A DNA stretch of 64,000 nt from Neotamlana laminarinivorans (GCF_020523925.1 NZ_JAJAPW010000004.1:310001-374000); one strand, 5' to 3'; shown: positions 35,641-45,709, counted from the stretch's first letter. The notes: generated from the sequence alone by a model not told the origin. Translations and numbers: made by a program.

Positions 35641-37596
35641 ATGATGAAAAAAAAGAAACTTAACTTAAAAGATATCAAACCAAATTCTGAAAAAGAACAC
35701 AGTCACGATGATGGTCACGACCATAGTGGTCAACCCAATAATTTTAAAGCATATATACCTGCAGTTATAAGTTTTACAATGCTTATAATTGGAATAGCAT
35801 TGGATTATTTTGATGTTGGTTTTTTTAAAGATTGGCTACGTATTATTTGGTATGCAATTGCTTATTTGCCTGTTGGGTTTCCTGTTGTAAAAGAAGGCTG
35901 GGAAAGTATCAAAAAAGGCGACGTTTTCACAGAATTTTTCTTGATGTCGATAGCCACAATTGGTGCATTTATTATTGGCGAATATCCTGAAGGCGTTGCA
36001 GTAATGTTGTTTTATGCAGTTGGCGAATTATTTCAAAACGCAGCAGTCAACAGAGCGAAATCTAACATTAAGGCATTGCTCGACGTAAGGCCAAATGAGG
36101 CTTTAGTATATCGCAATGATGATTACACTTCTGTAAGCCCAGAAATGGTTGAAATTGGAGAAAAAGTTCAAGTACGCGTGGGAGAAAAAGTTCCCTTGGA
36201 TGGTATTCTACTTTCCGAAAAAGGTTCATTTAACACAGCGGCTTTGACTGGCGAAAGCAAACCTGATACGATTGCAAAAGGCGAAAAAGTATTTGCAGGA
36301 AGTATTAATATGGATAGTGTTATAGAAATTGAAACCACCAAAGAATTTAAGGATAGTTCCATTGCTCGAATTCTCGATATGGTACAGAATGCCACAGCGC
36401 GAAAATCTAAAACCGAATTGTTCATTAGAAAATTTGCACGAGTTTATACACCCATCGTAGTGTTTTTGGCTATCGCTGTTACATTTTTACCATACTTTTT
36501 TGTAGATGATTATGTGTTTAGAGATTGGTTGTATCGTGCCTTAATATTTTTGGTTATATCCTGTCCTTGTGCTTTGGTTATATCTATTCCGTTGGGTTAC
36601 TTCGGCGGATTAGGAGCAGCTTCAAAAAATGGAATTTTGTTCAAAGGAGCTTCGTTTTTAGATGCAATGACCAAAATTAACACGTTGGTAATGGATAAAA
36701 CTGGAACTGTTACCAAAGGCGTTTTTAAAATCAAAGAAGTAAAGGCTATTGGTTGGGAAGAATCTGATTTTATGAAGTACTTAATGGCTATAGAAGAACA
36801 ATCCACACATCCTATCGCAAAGGCCATAATGGAGTATAAGGAAGACGGAGAAGATTTTGAAGCTAAAGACGTTTCTGAAATCGCAGGTAAAGGTTTAAAA
36901 GGGATTGTAAATGGTAAAACAATTTTAGTTGGAAACAAAGCCTTAATGCTTGCCAATAATATAGATGTTCCAACTGAAACTGATTCTATTGTAGAATCCA
37001 TAGTATTAGTAGCAATAGATAATAAGTTCGCTGGTTATGTTGTGATAGCAGACGAATTAAAAGAGGATGCAAAAGAAACAATTACAGCATTGCACAAAGT
37101 AGGTATTAAAAACATTATGATGCTCTCTGGCGATAAAGATTCCATCACTCAACAAGTAGCAAGAGAATTAGGAATTGAAAATGCCAAAGGAGGTTTGCTA
37201 CCAGAAGATAAATTAAATGAAGTTGAAATTTTAAAACAGAACCCTAATAATAAGATTGCTTTCATAGGGGATGGTATTAATGATGCACCAGTTTTAGCGG
37301 CAAGCGATGTAGGAATCGCAATGGGCGGATTAGGTAGTGATGTAGCGATTGAAACAGCAGATGTTATTATTCAAACTGACCAACCTTCAAAAGTAGTCAG
37401 AGCAATTAAAATAGGTCGTTCCACCCGAAAAATAGTTTGGCAAAACATTGGTTTAGCATTTGGAGTAAAAGTAATAGTTCTGATTTTGGGCGCAGGTGGT
37501 TTGGCGACAATGTGGGAAGCGGTATTTGCTGATGTAGGTGTAGCTTTATTAGCCATTTTGAATGCTGTGAGGTTGCAGAGAATGAGTTGGAAATAG
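35641..37596 (+). CDS. zntA: Zn/Cd/Pb-type P1B ATPase (ZntA/CadA family)
   Basis: Inner-membrane metal exporter of 651 residues. The N terminus has no HMA domain but a short His/Asp-rich segment (EHSHDDGHDHSG). Then come transmembrane helices, the TGE actuator, C308-P-C310, phosphorylation Asp in D352KTGT, the HP motif (STHPIAKA) and GDGIND. The helices after the hinge (IGLAFGVKVIVLILGAGGLATMWEAVFADVG) carry the Lys and Asp pattern of P1B-2 Zn/Cd/Pb pumps. It would export divalent metal to the periplasm, where CzcBA-TolC removes it. Confidence 0.92.
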   Translation: MMKKKKLNLKDIKPNSEKEHSHDDGHDHSGQPNNFKAYIPAVISFTMLIIGIALDYFDVGFFKDWLRIIWYAIAYLPVGFPVVKEGWESIKKGDVFTEFFLMSIATIGAFIIGEYPEGVAVMLFYAVGELFQNAAVNRAKSNIKALLDVRPNEALVYRNDDYTSVSPEMVEIGEKVQVRVGEKVPLDGILLSEKGSFNTAALTGESKPDTIAKGEKVFAGSINMDSVIEIETTKEFKDSSIARILDMVQNATARKSKTELFIRKFARVYTPIVVFLAIAVTFLPYFFVDDYVFRDWLYRALIFLVISCPCALVISIPLGYFGGLGAASKNGILFKGASFLDAMTKINTLVMDKTGTVTKGVFKIKEVKAIGWEESDFMKYLMAIEEQSTHPIAKAIMEYKEDGEDFEAKDVSEIAGKGLKGIVNGKTILVGNKALMLANNIDVPTETDSIVESIVLVAIDNKFAGYVVIADELKEDAKETITALHKVGIKNIMMLSGDKDSITQQVARELGIENAKGGLLPEDKLNEVEILKQNPNNKIAFIGDGINDAPVLAASDVGIAMGGLGSDVAIETADVIIQTDQPSKVVRAIKIGRSTRKIVWQNIGLAFGVKVIVLILGAGGLATMWEAVFADVGVALLAILNAVRLQRMSWK

Positions 37597-38006
37597 TCAG
37601 TCAAATTTATAATCACGATATACTTAATCTTCTACTATCATCTAAATCCAATATTGGCAAATTAAAAAAGCATAAGTTTATTATTAATACTTTCATAAAT
37701 TTAGATGATTCAGTAGATAAAATGATTCATAAAAGGAAGAATGACAAACATTGGAAGTTTAGAGAGGATTTCGATTTTAATGTAGTTGCGGAAAAATTTA
37801 AATACCTTGAAGATTCTGATTTACCTGATGAGAGTTTTCATCTAGCCTATAAAAGGAAAAACAACAATTTATCTCTACAATGTATTATCGATAAGTTTGA
37901 AAAATTTAAAAGTATATATTTCACACTCATTAAAAATTGCAATCGTTTTATAAGGTATATTACAAATTCAATTTATAATTATTTTAACGTATATCCAACA
38001 GAATAA
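37587..38006 (+). CDS. Hypothetical small protein of uncertain start
   Basis: Open frame of up to 139 residues beginning at a TTG that overlaps the end of the Zn ATPase gene by ten bases. The product is Lys/Asn-rich with no recognisable domain, signal peptide or membrane segment. The first ATG is about 45 codons in. It may be a real gene with a later start, a remnant at a module boundary, or chance. It lies between the metal cargo and the minus-strand nuclease gene. Confidence 0.3.
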   Translation: MEIVSQIYNHDILNLLLSSKSNIGKLKKHKFIINTFINLDDSVDKMIHKRKNDKHWKFREDFDFNVVAEKFKYLEDSDLPDESFHLAYKRKNNNLSLQCIIDKFEKFKSIYFTLIKNCNRFIRYITNSIYNYFNVYPTE

Positions 38007-38089
38007 ACTCTGCCTTTCAAACAATTAATGTACGAACGTCTCAAGCATCCTTATTTTAATAATAATGATACAAACGAAAGTAAGTAAAC

Positions 38090-41000
38090 TTAACTACCAC
38101 TATTCATTACTGCTACATACTCTATATCGTTCAATTTTACATCATTTTTATGAACAAAAAAGATTTCTGTTTTCTCAATCCACAAATCAAAATTCACTTG
38201 CATTTGCAAATCTTTTTCAATTTTCCCACAGTATAATCTGATTTTTTTGAACCTCTTAATTCCTTCTTTTAAAACAAGTAAATTCCTGTTGTTTACAGCA
38301 TTCATTAAGTGGAATCTGCAAGGTGTCAACAATATAGTGTCTTCGTCTATTTCATTTTCTCGAAAATTACTGGAAATCATCACTTGATACCAAAATGGAT
38401 TTTTGTCATCAACATCTGTAATAATGCTAATTTTAATTCTATTATTAGCATCAATATTACCAAAACGTTCAATCCAATCTTCAAAGATTTTAATACCAAA
38501 TTCAATATTTTCAAAACCTAATATTAACCCAACACCACCAGGAGATCCAAATACACCCATTCCTTTCCAAGTTGCATTGTCCCATAGTTTGTTTTCTATA
38601 ACAGAAATTACTTTGCGTTTGTTGTGAGGTATTGTTTTTAAGTCAGGTTTATTAGGTTTAGACTTAGTTGAAGTTTTCTTTTTATCAATATTATTGCTCT
38701 TAGGTTTATTTAATAGAAATCGACTTTCTCTTACATTTGGCGTTATTTCACTTTTCCAATTGTTAAACGTTAATTTAGGTTTGTCACCAAGAACGTTTCC
38801 TATGAAAATTTTATGATTAAGTAATATTTGGAGCCTTTCATTAACTTCTTGATTTTTAAATAAATCTTCCAAATAAATTTTATAATCTTCCATTATAAAA
38901 TCATTAATCAATATATGTGACATTAAATCCATACCACATTTAAAAATTTGCTCTTGGTCTTTTACAGGATGAAAATTAGCATCCCAATACAAATCATAGC
39001 AATGTGTTTTTTTATCTGCAACGACTTTAAACTCATTGTTTGAGTGCTGTAGTTTTATCAATATGCTTTCACAACTTGGGTATAAGTTTTCTAGAGATGT
39101 GCCAAGAAACCCTTCTATGTAAGCCAAAATTGTCTCAGCTAATATTATAATTTGTGTTTCAGTATTAAATTGAACTTCAATTTTACAACCTAAAATAGTA
39201 GTGGATAGTGAAGAGGTTTTATTTGAGAAACATTCTATTTCCTTAATAAATTGTTCTCTTAATGGTTGATTAGCTACTACATTATAATAATCTTCTAATT
39301 CTTTTTCTGACTTTACATTTACATGTAAATAATCTTTAAAAATATCGCCTTGATAACCTAAGAGAAACAACGCAACATCTTCGGATAATAATAATTCTTC
39401 CTTTTTGCAAATTAGAGGAAGGTATTCTAGTGTATCAGTATTTAAATTAGAGTTTAATAACCTTACACATAAAAAAGTATCAAATTTTGTAAGATTATCT
39501 ATGCCATCGATTTTATCCGCATTTTTTAATTGATAGTAGAGAACTCTGAAGAGCTCATGCCATGTTAAAAAATGTGGTAACCTGCCAAGTAAAACTTCTT
39601 CACCTAAAAGGTTGTCCATCAAATTAATTAGTCTAGGGTCAAGATTACCTTCGTCAAACCAAGGTTTTAAGAGTATAGATACAGCTGAAACTTTACTGGC
39701 ATAAGAGGCATGATGCAAACCTAATTGACCATAAGCTTGACTTAAACCCATTGACGCTAGATAAAAACCATACTGGCTTTCGCTTTTAGATAGTTTAGTA
39801 ATAGCCTTGCCAAAATTTATTAAACCATCTCGGTAGTTTTTATTAGCCATTTTTTGTCCACCTCTATTTATATAGAGTTGACCAGCTTCCATCTGTGAGG
39901 TTCTTGTTTCTGATAATCTTATAACTGTTTCAAATAAATCATCAAATTCTTTAGAATCCGTAAAAATGTTTCCTAAAATCAATATCATTTTTTGAAATTG
40001 TTCAAATGGAAATTCAAGCCTGCCTTCTGAAGCTAAAATAGTTTTTTTCATTCGAAGAAAAATTAATCTGTTTTCTTCGGTTTTATCAATTAAGTCAAAT
40101 GATAATGTAATGTCTCTATACATCAATGCAGTTAATGAAGTGCTTGATGATGTCTTTCGCTTAGAAATTTTCTCTAGAAAATCAAAAAGCTCTCTCTTTT
40201 CAGATTTAAGTAGCTTTAATGGAACTAATTTTTCATTGTTTGATTGAACAGTTCTTAGTAATGTATAAAGTGTGGTGTAATATTCTATTGAAGATATTGT
40301 TATATAAGAATGTATGTGCTTTTTAAATTCATGATATTCAATTAAGAATGCTTTATAATCGTCATAATAGTTCACATATGTCCAAGCTTTTTGATATCTG
40401 AATCTTAATATCTGACCTTTATTTCCGGTTTTTTCGACTAATCGTTCAACTCGATCAAATTTTCCTTCAAGTTCAGTTCTAGGTTTTTCAAGTTTTTTGG
40501 TTAAAATTGCAGCTTCGAGAGCATCTTCAACCAATTGAAAATCATATTCAAAATATCGATTTGAATTTGATATGTTTTCTTCAATTTCAGCGAGTTTTTT
40601 TTCTCTTCTTATATCATTAGAGCCTAAGGATTTTTCATCACGTCTGTATATTTCAGAAAGGTTTAAAGAGTCAACAACTAAATTTATTAGATTACTAGAA
40701 TAGACGTTTTCCAAAATCCAGACACCATCAAAGATTACAATATCTATCTTAAATTGTTTAATAAATTCGTCTTGAGCATCTTTTTTCTTTTTGCTTGAAG
40801 GTGTTTGATTGGTAATAAAGTAAATTCTGGTATAGTCTCTTTCTGTTCCTAGAATACTTACAATATCACTTTTCAATTTAGATTTCCACGTCTTTTTTGC
40901 ACTAATAGCAAATGCCCATTTCTCATCTTTATCCCAACCATTATTAGGAATAAACCATCTATCTGAAATTGATGTTGAAACAGGATATGTTTCAGAGTCG

Positions 41001-41275
41001 GTCTTACCGTCACCACCACCAGTTGGACCAACTTGCGGTATTAAATTTGGTGTTATCAATTTTTCTGCTAGCTTTCTAGCTAAGGTTTCAAACTGATTTT
41101 CTTTTTGGTTTTTTGTGATGTTATCTAGCTCAAAGGCTAGGACTTCTTTAGGTAATTCATGTGAAGTGGAAATGTCTGAATCTGAAAAATTTTCAGGTCT
41201 TAATCTTCTATAGAATTCAGAAGGACTCAAAATTGAATCATTCTCTTTTTTATTACTGTTTTCTTGTTCTGACAT
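38090..41275 (-). CDS. PD-(D/E)XK-like nuclease fused to long helical (TPR-like) repeats
   Basis: Protein of 1061 residues encoded alone. Residues 55-215 look like a restriction-endonuclease fold: helix with FE63TLARKLAEKL, GPTGGGD89GKTDSE, then WAFAISAK127KTWKSK and the strand IYFITNQ. E63, D89 and K127 fit the active-site pattern. Residues 230-830 are long helices resembling TPR or other solenoid repeats, and the C-terminal 150 residues return to mixed strands (ISIITDVDDKNPFWYQVMISS). This is a plausible stand-alone anti-phage sensor nuclease. It lies between the metal cargo and the conjugation backbone. Function inferred from architecture only. Confidence 0.7.
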   Translation of the reverse strand: MSEQENSNKKENDSILSPSEFYRRLRPENFSDSDISTSHELPKEVLAFELDNITKNQKENQFETLARKLAEKLITPNLIPQVGPTGGGDGKTDSETYPVSTSISDRWFIPNNGWDKDEKWAFAISAKKTWKSKLKSDIVSILGTERDYTRIYFITNQTPSSKKKKDAQDEFIKQFKIDIVIFDGVWILENVYSSNLINLVVDSLNLSEIYRRDEKSLGSNDIRREKKLAEIEENISNSNRYFEYDFQLVEDALEAAILTKKLEKPRTELEGKFDRVERLVEKTGNKGQILRFRYQKAWTYVNYYDDYKAFLIEYHEFKKHIHSYITISSIEYYTTLYTLLRTVQSNNEKLVPLKLLKSEKRELFDFLEKISKRKTSSSTSLTALMYRDITLSFDLIDKTEENRLIFLRMKKTILASEGRLEFPFEQFQKMILILGNIFTDSKEFDDLFETVIRLSETRTSQMEAGQLYINRGGQKMANKNYRDGLINFGKAITKLSKSESQYGFYLASMGLSQAYGQLGLHHASYASKVSAVSILLKPWFDEGNLDPRLINLMDNLLGEEVLLGRLPHFLTWHELFRVLYYQLKNADKIDGIDNLTKFDTFLCVRLLNSNLNTDTLEYLPLICKKEELLLSEDVALFLLGYQGDIFKDYLHVNVKSEKELEDYYNVVANQPLREQFIKEIECFSNKTSSLSTTILGCKIEVQFNTETQIIILAETILAYIEGFLGTSLENLYPSCESILIKLQHSNNEFKVVADKKTHCYDLYWDANFHPVKDQEQIFKCGMDLMSHILINDFIMEDYKIYLEDLFKNQEVNERLQILLNHKIFIGNVLGDKPKLTFNNWKSEITPNVRESRFLLNKPKSNNIDKKKTSTKSKPNKPDLKTIPHNKRKVISVIENKLWDNATWKGMGVFGSPGGVGLILGFENIEFGIKIFEDWIERFGNIDANNRIKISIITDVDDKNPFWYQVMISSNFRENEIDEDTILLTPCRFHLMNAVNNRNLLVLKEGIKRFKKIRLYCGKIEKDLQMQVNFDLWIEKTEIFFVHKNDVKLNDIEYVAVMNSGS

Positions 41276-41420
41276 TAATTATTAATTGATTTTTCTAAAG
41301 ATAAAAAAGATGAACATATTAAATTGAAATCCAATAATAAAATAAGATAGTAAAGAATATTTCTAAACTTAATTATTAGAAGAGAGTAATGGTAGAGTTT
41401 CAAATTATAAATACACTCAG

Positions 41421-41592
41421 CACATTTCCCTAAATTCCGTTGCTCTACATTTCGAGAAAAGAGCTTCACTAAAAAACTCTTGGACACAATTCCAAAGTTT
41501 TAGATTTCCACTTCGCTAGATCCTGTCTAATCCCGAAACTTCGGGAGCAGGAAAACTACATTCCCAATATAAAACCTTGAAATAGCGTCCGC
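41421..41592 (+). repeat. Leader repeat R1, copy a
   Basis: A non-coding stretch sharing a series of blocks in the same order with 45710-45871: CACATTTCC, ACTACATTCC, GAGCTTCA, CTTGGACA, TTTCCA, a hairpin, again ACTACATTCC, and GTCCGC. The hairpin here is CCTG...TCCCGA-AACT-TCGGGA...CAGG at 41522-41551. It precedes R2a and the ParB-like gene. Confidence 0.6.
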
Positions 41593-41615
41593 TTAAAAGA
41601 GGGAGAGATATCTAT

Positions 41616-41781
41616 ATCAATATTGGTACAAAGATAAACTCGCAAAATATTATCATCAAAAGACTACGGCATAAAGCCAACGCTTCGCCCACAACTCATT
41701 TATTCCGTTTCCTTTTGAGCAGAAATTTTGTCTTCCGTTTGGGTTCTGCAAAAATATTGTTTAATCTAAAATTTAAGTATT
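41616..41781 (+). repeat. Leader repeat R2, copy a (before the ParB-like gene)
   Basis: Highly similar to 43670-43836. Shared blocks include ATCAAAAGACTACGGCATAA, TTATTCCGTTTCCTTTTGAG, CTTCCGTTT and AAATATTGTTTAATC. It ends at the start codon of the ParB-like gene, so it is probably its 5' untranslated leader or promoter region. TTCCGTTT occurs twice inside each copy. Confidence 0.65.
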
Positions 41782-43578
41782 ATGACAACAACAGCAAGTA
41801 TTACAAGTAAAAACGGAAAGGCAAAAACCATCGTTAAAAATGAGGTCAAAAAGAAATTGACACAAAGCGCCATTGGACTTCAAGTTCAAGAGCTCAGTAT
41901 TGGAAGGATTATCCCAGACCCAATGCAACCAAGAAAATCCTTTAACGAAGAAGCTCTCAGGCAACTGTCTGAAAGCATCCAAGAACACGGTGTCCTACAA
42001 CCAATTACAGTCCGGAAATCTGGAAAAGATTACATCATTGTAATGGGAGAGCGTAGGTTTCGCGCAAGCAAATTGGCGAAAAAGAAAACAATTCCGAGTA
42101 TCATAAGAGAATACAATAATAATGATGTTCTGGAAATTCAAATTATCGAAAATCTGCAAAGACAAGATGTTGAGCCCACCGAAGAAGCCGAGGCGGTAGC
42201 ATTCCTAAGCGAAAAATATTCGCCAATGGAGATTTCAAAACGGTTGGGAAGAACAGAAAACTTTGTAAGGCAACGTTTAAAATTAGCGGGTCTAATTGAA
42301 GGTTTTAAAGTATTTGTTCGTAATGACGAAATGACTATTTCGTTAGGAGTAGGAGTTGCACTTTTCGAGTCAGAGGAACAGCAAATGATGCTGGAAACAA
42401 TGGGAGAAGAATTTAATGCACATCAAATTAATCAGATGATTAAGAACCAGACTTACGATTTGGAAAAAGCACCTTTTGATGTAGTCGATGAAAAATTGAT
42501 TACCAAAGTTGGTGCCTGTACAACATGTCCGTTCAACGCAATAAATCAAGGTAATTTGTTTGGCGATGGCAAAATGGTATGTACAAAATCAGCCTGTTAT
42601 GAAATGAAGAAAAGCAAGTCGTTTTTGAATTTGATTGAGAAATCGAAGAAAGAGAATGTGCTTTTGATTCCTGAAATTCGCAAGTATTGGGCTGATGACG
42701 ACAACAATCAGCTTATTATATCGCAATTGGAACAAAACGGATTGAAAGTTTACCTTCTGGATGATGTTGAAATAATCGAAGAGCCAATTGAGCCTACAAT
42801 AGAAGCAATTAAGACAGAATACCAACATTACGACTATTCTGAAGAGGAGCTAAAAACTGAACTAGAAGAAGCGATTGAGAATTACAAGGAAGAGTTGGAA
42901 ACATATAATTACGCAAAGGAAAATGGATTTGTAGATGGTGTTATGTTTCATCCAAAAACGTACCTAAATAAAGTAATTTTTGTGAAGATAAAAGAAGATT
43001 CAAAAACGGAAAATTCTACATATTCTGAGCCGATAGCCAATAGAAAAATGGCCGATTGTACACCAGAAGAACAAATCGTGAAAATCAACGAAAGGGAAAT
43101 CCGTAAAAGACACATTGAGCATAACAAGCAGTTTGAGGATATGGTTCAGATGATTCGTCAAACCGATTATATTGAAAAGAAGAAAGCGCTTTCGGTAGAT
43201 GAGATGGTGGCTTTCTCATTAACCTTATTTGAAAATAATGTGGACTATGTAGGTCGACAAAAACACTTTTCAAAATTATTAGGCAACACATCCAAGATGA
43301 CTGATGTGGAAACTGTCGAGAATTTCAAAAAGAATTTCAAAAAGGAAACCTTTTATAAGTTGATTCGGTACATTCTTACCAAGCAAGTACATTTTGGCGA
43401 AAGCAATCATGTTAATAACCTGACAAACATTTCATTCTACAATGCGATGCAAGGGTATTATAAAACCAAAATTGCAAATATTGAAAAGGAATATGTAGAA
43501 GAGAGAAACAAGCGTGAAACACGTTTGAAAGAGCGAATAGGAAATCTTGAAAAGAAAATTCAGGAATTAAACGATTAG
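41782..43578 (+). CDS. ParB/RepB/Spo0J-family protein of the conjugative element
   Basis: Protein of 598 residues with a ParB nuclease-like N domain (about 38-130: IGRIIPDPMQPRKSFNEEAL, GVLQPITVRK, MGERRFRAS, IENLQRQDVEPTEEAEA) followed by an HTH region (YSPMEISKRLGRTENFVRQRL). A Cys motif CTTCPFNA lies near residue 246, followed by a long acidic/coiled C-terminal region ending in KETRLKERIGNLEKKIQEL. In Bacteroidota ICEs such proteins are thought to act in element maintenance or regulation, usually without a neighbouring ParA, as here. It has a duplicated leader upstream and an intrinsic terminator downstream. Confidence 0.88.
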   Translation: MTTTASITSKNGKAKTIVKNEVKKKLTQSAIGLQVQELSIGRIIPDPMQPRKSFNEEALRQLSESIQEHGVLQPITVRKSGKDYIIVMGERRFRASKLAKKKTIPSIIREYNNNDVLEIQIIENLQRQDVEPTEEAEAVAFLSEKYSPMEISKRLGRTENFVRQRLKLAGLIEGFKVFVRNDEMTISLGVGVALFESEEQQMMLETMGEEFNAHQINQMIKNQTYDLEKAPFDVVDEKLITKVGACTTCPFNAINQGNLFGDGKMVCTKSACYEMKKSKSFLNLIEKSKKENVLLIPEIRKYWADDDNNQLIISQLEQNGLKVYLLDDVEIIEEPIEPTIEAIKTEYQHYDYSEEELKTELEEAIENYKEELETYNYAKENGFVDGVMFHPKTYLNKVIFVKIKEDSKTENSTYSEPIANRKMADCTPEEQIVKINEREIRKRHIEHNKQFEDMVQMIRQTDYIEKKKALSVDEMVAFSLTLFENNVDYVGRQKHFSKLLGNTSKMTDVETVENFKKNFKKETFYKLIRYILTKQVHFGESNHVNNLTNISFYNAMQGYYKTKIANIEKEYVEERNKRETRLKERIGNLEKKIQELND

Positions 43579-43594
43579 CTTTTGTTGTTGGAAG

Positions 43595-43630
43595 TAAGGG
43601 TCAGCATTCGTGCTGGCTCTTATTTTTTTT
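43595..43630 (+). terminator. Intrinsic terminator after the ParB-like gene
   Basis: A 12-pair stem (two G-U pairs) with a TTCG loop, 43595-43606 with 43611-43622, followed by eight T residues. It lies 17 bases after the stop codon. Confidence 0.88.
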
Positions 43631-43669
43631 ATATAGTATTCATGAAAATGGGTAAGTAGAAAGTATTCA

Positions 43670-43836
43670 ATCAATATCAGCGCAAAGGTAAACTCGTAAA
43701 ATACACCCATCAAAAGACTACGGCATAAAGCCTACCCATCATCCAACGCTTATTTATTCCGTTTCCTTTTGAGCTGTGATTTTAGCTTCCGTTTAGGTAT
43801 TGCTCAAATATTGTTTAATCAAAAAATCTTAGAATT
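43670..43836 (+). repeat. Leader repeat R2, copy b
   Basis: Second copy of the ParB leader (41616-41781), ending exactly at the ATG of the 53-residue protein. The two copies share long exact blocks, so a common expression control of the two genes is likely. Confidence 0.65.
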
Positions 43837-43998
43837 ATGAAACAAGTATCAGAAAAGCCCAACATGTCATTACAAGAAGCAGAACAACATTATCAATCAA
43901 GTAGTGAAAATTATGATGTTGATAGTGGAGAAAGTCATTTAGCGTATTACAGAGATAATCATCCTGCGAATTATCAAGTACTATTAGATAGCGTTTAA
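43837..43998 (+). CDS. Small hypothetical protein of the ICE backbone (53 aa)
   Basis: Acidic 53-residue protein (MKQVSEKPNMSLQEAEQHYQ...), without recognised domain. It is supported by a duplicated leader placed exactly as before the ParB-like gene, and by the close downstream gene at 44015, only 16 bases from its stop. Function unknown. Confidence 0.6.
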   Translation: MKQVSEKPNMSLQEAEQHYQSSSENYDVDSGESHLAYYRDNHPANYQVLLDSV

Positions 43999-44014
43999 TT
44001 TAAAATCTCACATC

Positions 44015-44560
44015 ATGGAAAATTTAAAAGTAGTTCAGTTCGATTTCGGTTTTGAATGTAAGCCGATATCAGCAAAAGATAAAGTTGTAAAACCAACTAA
44101 AAAGGATAAGAGTGATTTCGTTTTCGATTTTATGGATTGTCTTGCAAGTCCAATCATAGTTTTTAAATCTGCATGGCAAGATACTATACCTAAAGATATA
44201 CTTGGTAGAATCAAATTATCACGAATCATTTGCTCAATGACAGGAGATAAAATGGCATCACTTACAGAGACTTTAGCCTATATGATGCCAAGAACTTATG
44301 AAGCACCCATGCAGACAGAATGGGCAAACATTTATACATGGCTAGGACTTCAATATGCAATGCAGACCAAAAGTAAAGACCAATTAGAAGCTATGATTGA
44401 AATAGCACCAAAAGAACTGTCTGATTATGAAAAAGGACTCTTAAAAAACCTGAGACTATGGATTTATGATAAACGAAGAAAAGCTCTAAAAGGTATTTTG
44501 AAAAAGAATAAAGTTTCAAAAGAAGATGGTATTTTAGATATTCAAGAGAAGCTGTTTTAA
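44015..44560 (+). CDS. Hypothetical protein of the ICE backbone
   Basis: Protein of 181 residues, predicted mostly helical after a short strand (VVQFDFGFECKP), Lys-rich, without signal peptide or membrane helix. No family recognised. It follows the 53-residue gene in a likely two-gene unit under leader R2b. Genes of this size and place are common between parB and ssb in flavobacterial ICEs, but I cannot name a role. Confidence 0.65.
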   Translation: MENLKVVQFDFGFECKPISAKDKVVKPTKKDKSDFVFDFMDCLASPIIVFKSAWQDTIPKDILGRIKLSRIICSMTGDKMASLTETLAYMMPRTYEAPMQTEWANIYTWLGLQYAMQTKSKDQLEAMIEIAPKELSDYEKGLLKNLRLWIYDKRRKALKGILKKNKVSKEDGILDIQEKLF

Positions 44561-44645
44561 TAATAAACATTTTCAATAAAAGTCATTTTATCTCTGCTTT
44601 ATTTACGTTATAACATTATATTTATAATTCATAGAACAGTTCGAA

Positions 44646-45530
44646 ATGTTGACATATCATGGACTTATAGAATTAAGGGACAAACTCGCAAATAACGAGA
44701 TTGGGCTAGAACTTGCAAAAGAAAAATGTTGGAGTGACTTCAAAGAAGGACAACGGTCTTGGCATACAAAAGATTGGAAGGATAGAAGGCCAAAATTCAT
44801 TAAAGAAAAATGCGAAATATGTAGTAGTAAAGAAACATTAACGATACAGCATCTTTCCCACCCAAAAAAATATTCAGAATTTAAAAGAGAAATAATAAGA
44901 ACTTATGCGAAGGATTACATAGACACTAATCCAAACATTGATAAATCTGAATTTACTGCTCATATTCTAAAAAAATATGAATATGTCCCAATTCCTTTGT
45001 GCCCAAATTGTATGTGTAAAAATCCCAGCGAAAGGGTAAGGAAAATTCCAAAATATCGTTGTGCGGACTGTAAGCACGAATTTGAAGAAGCGATTTATAG
45101 GTCGGAAATCGAACTTATTTCTATTTTTTATCAGGATGAGGATGCATATGAAGTTCGAGATAAATGTTTTATTTCAAAAGATAAATGGAGAAACAAACAC
45201 AACCTATCAAATATTCGGTATTGGTTGCAAAGAGAATTAGCAAAAAATAAAGATTCTGAAACGATTGAAAAAAAGGCTTTTTTACTTTATTTAAGCGACA
45301 ACATTAAGTATCTGTCCTTTGAAGATACAATAACGGCTTGCAAAAAATGTGCATCTAGTTTTGACTTACACAAAATGGAATTATGCCCCAAATGTAAAAA
45401 ACATTATAAAGGCATTCAATATCCAACTTGTATACAATGTTTGCCAGAAGAAAAACGAAAAGCTGCGATGGAAAAAATTGAATTTGGTAAAGAATGGCAG
45501 GATATGCATAAAAGACTTGGAATAGACTAA
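44646..45530 (+). CDS. Zinc-ribbon-rich protein with an HNH-like N-terminal motif
   Basis: Protein of 294 residues with several Cys pairs: CEIC (about 56-59) followed by TIQHLSHPKKY, which resembles the start of an HNH nuclease site; CPNC-x13-CADC (about 119-139); CKKC (about 232); CPKC and CIQC near the C terminus. It is Lys-rich, cytosolic and nucleic-acid-binding in character. Nuclease activity is uncertain since a full HNH motif is not clear. It stands alone between the backbone hypothetical gene and leader R1b. Confidence 0.6.
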   Translation: MLTYHGLIELRDKLANNEIGLELAKEKCWSDFKEGQRSWHTKDWKDRRPKFIKEKCEICSSKETLTIQHLSHPKKYSEFKREIIRTYAKDYIDTNPNIDKSEFTAHILKKYEYVPIPLCPNCMCKNPSERVRKIPKYRCADCKHEFEEAIYRSEIELISIFYQDEDAYEVRDKCFISKDKWRNKHNLSNIRYWLQRELAKNKDSETIEKKAFLLYLSDNIKYLSFEDTITACKKCASSFDLHKMELCPKCKKHYKGIQYPTCIQCLPEEKRKAAMEKIEFGKEWQDMHKRLGID

Positions 45531-45709
45531 TATTGGAAGTAATAAAACGAGCTGCTAAGTCGTATAAAATTAATTGCTAGTACAAACCTACTTACGAAAT
45601 TCCTCGCAAATTTTTTATTCGGTTTTTTGATTTGCTAAACCATCCAACTAATTATACAAACAAGCTGTTTGAAATAACCAGTAGAAATCAATTTTTATAT
45701 CCCATTCAA

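Noticed and set aside
41275-41487. 70-residue minus-strand frame adjacent to the nuclease gene
   Set aside because: It overlaps leader repeat R1a, has odd composition and no family resemblance; the repeat explains the region better.
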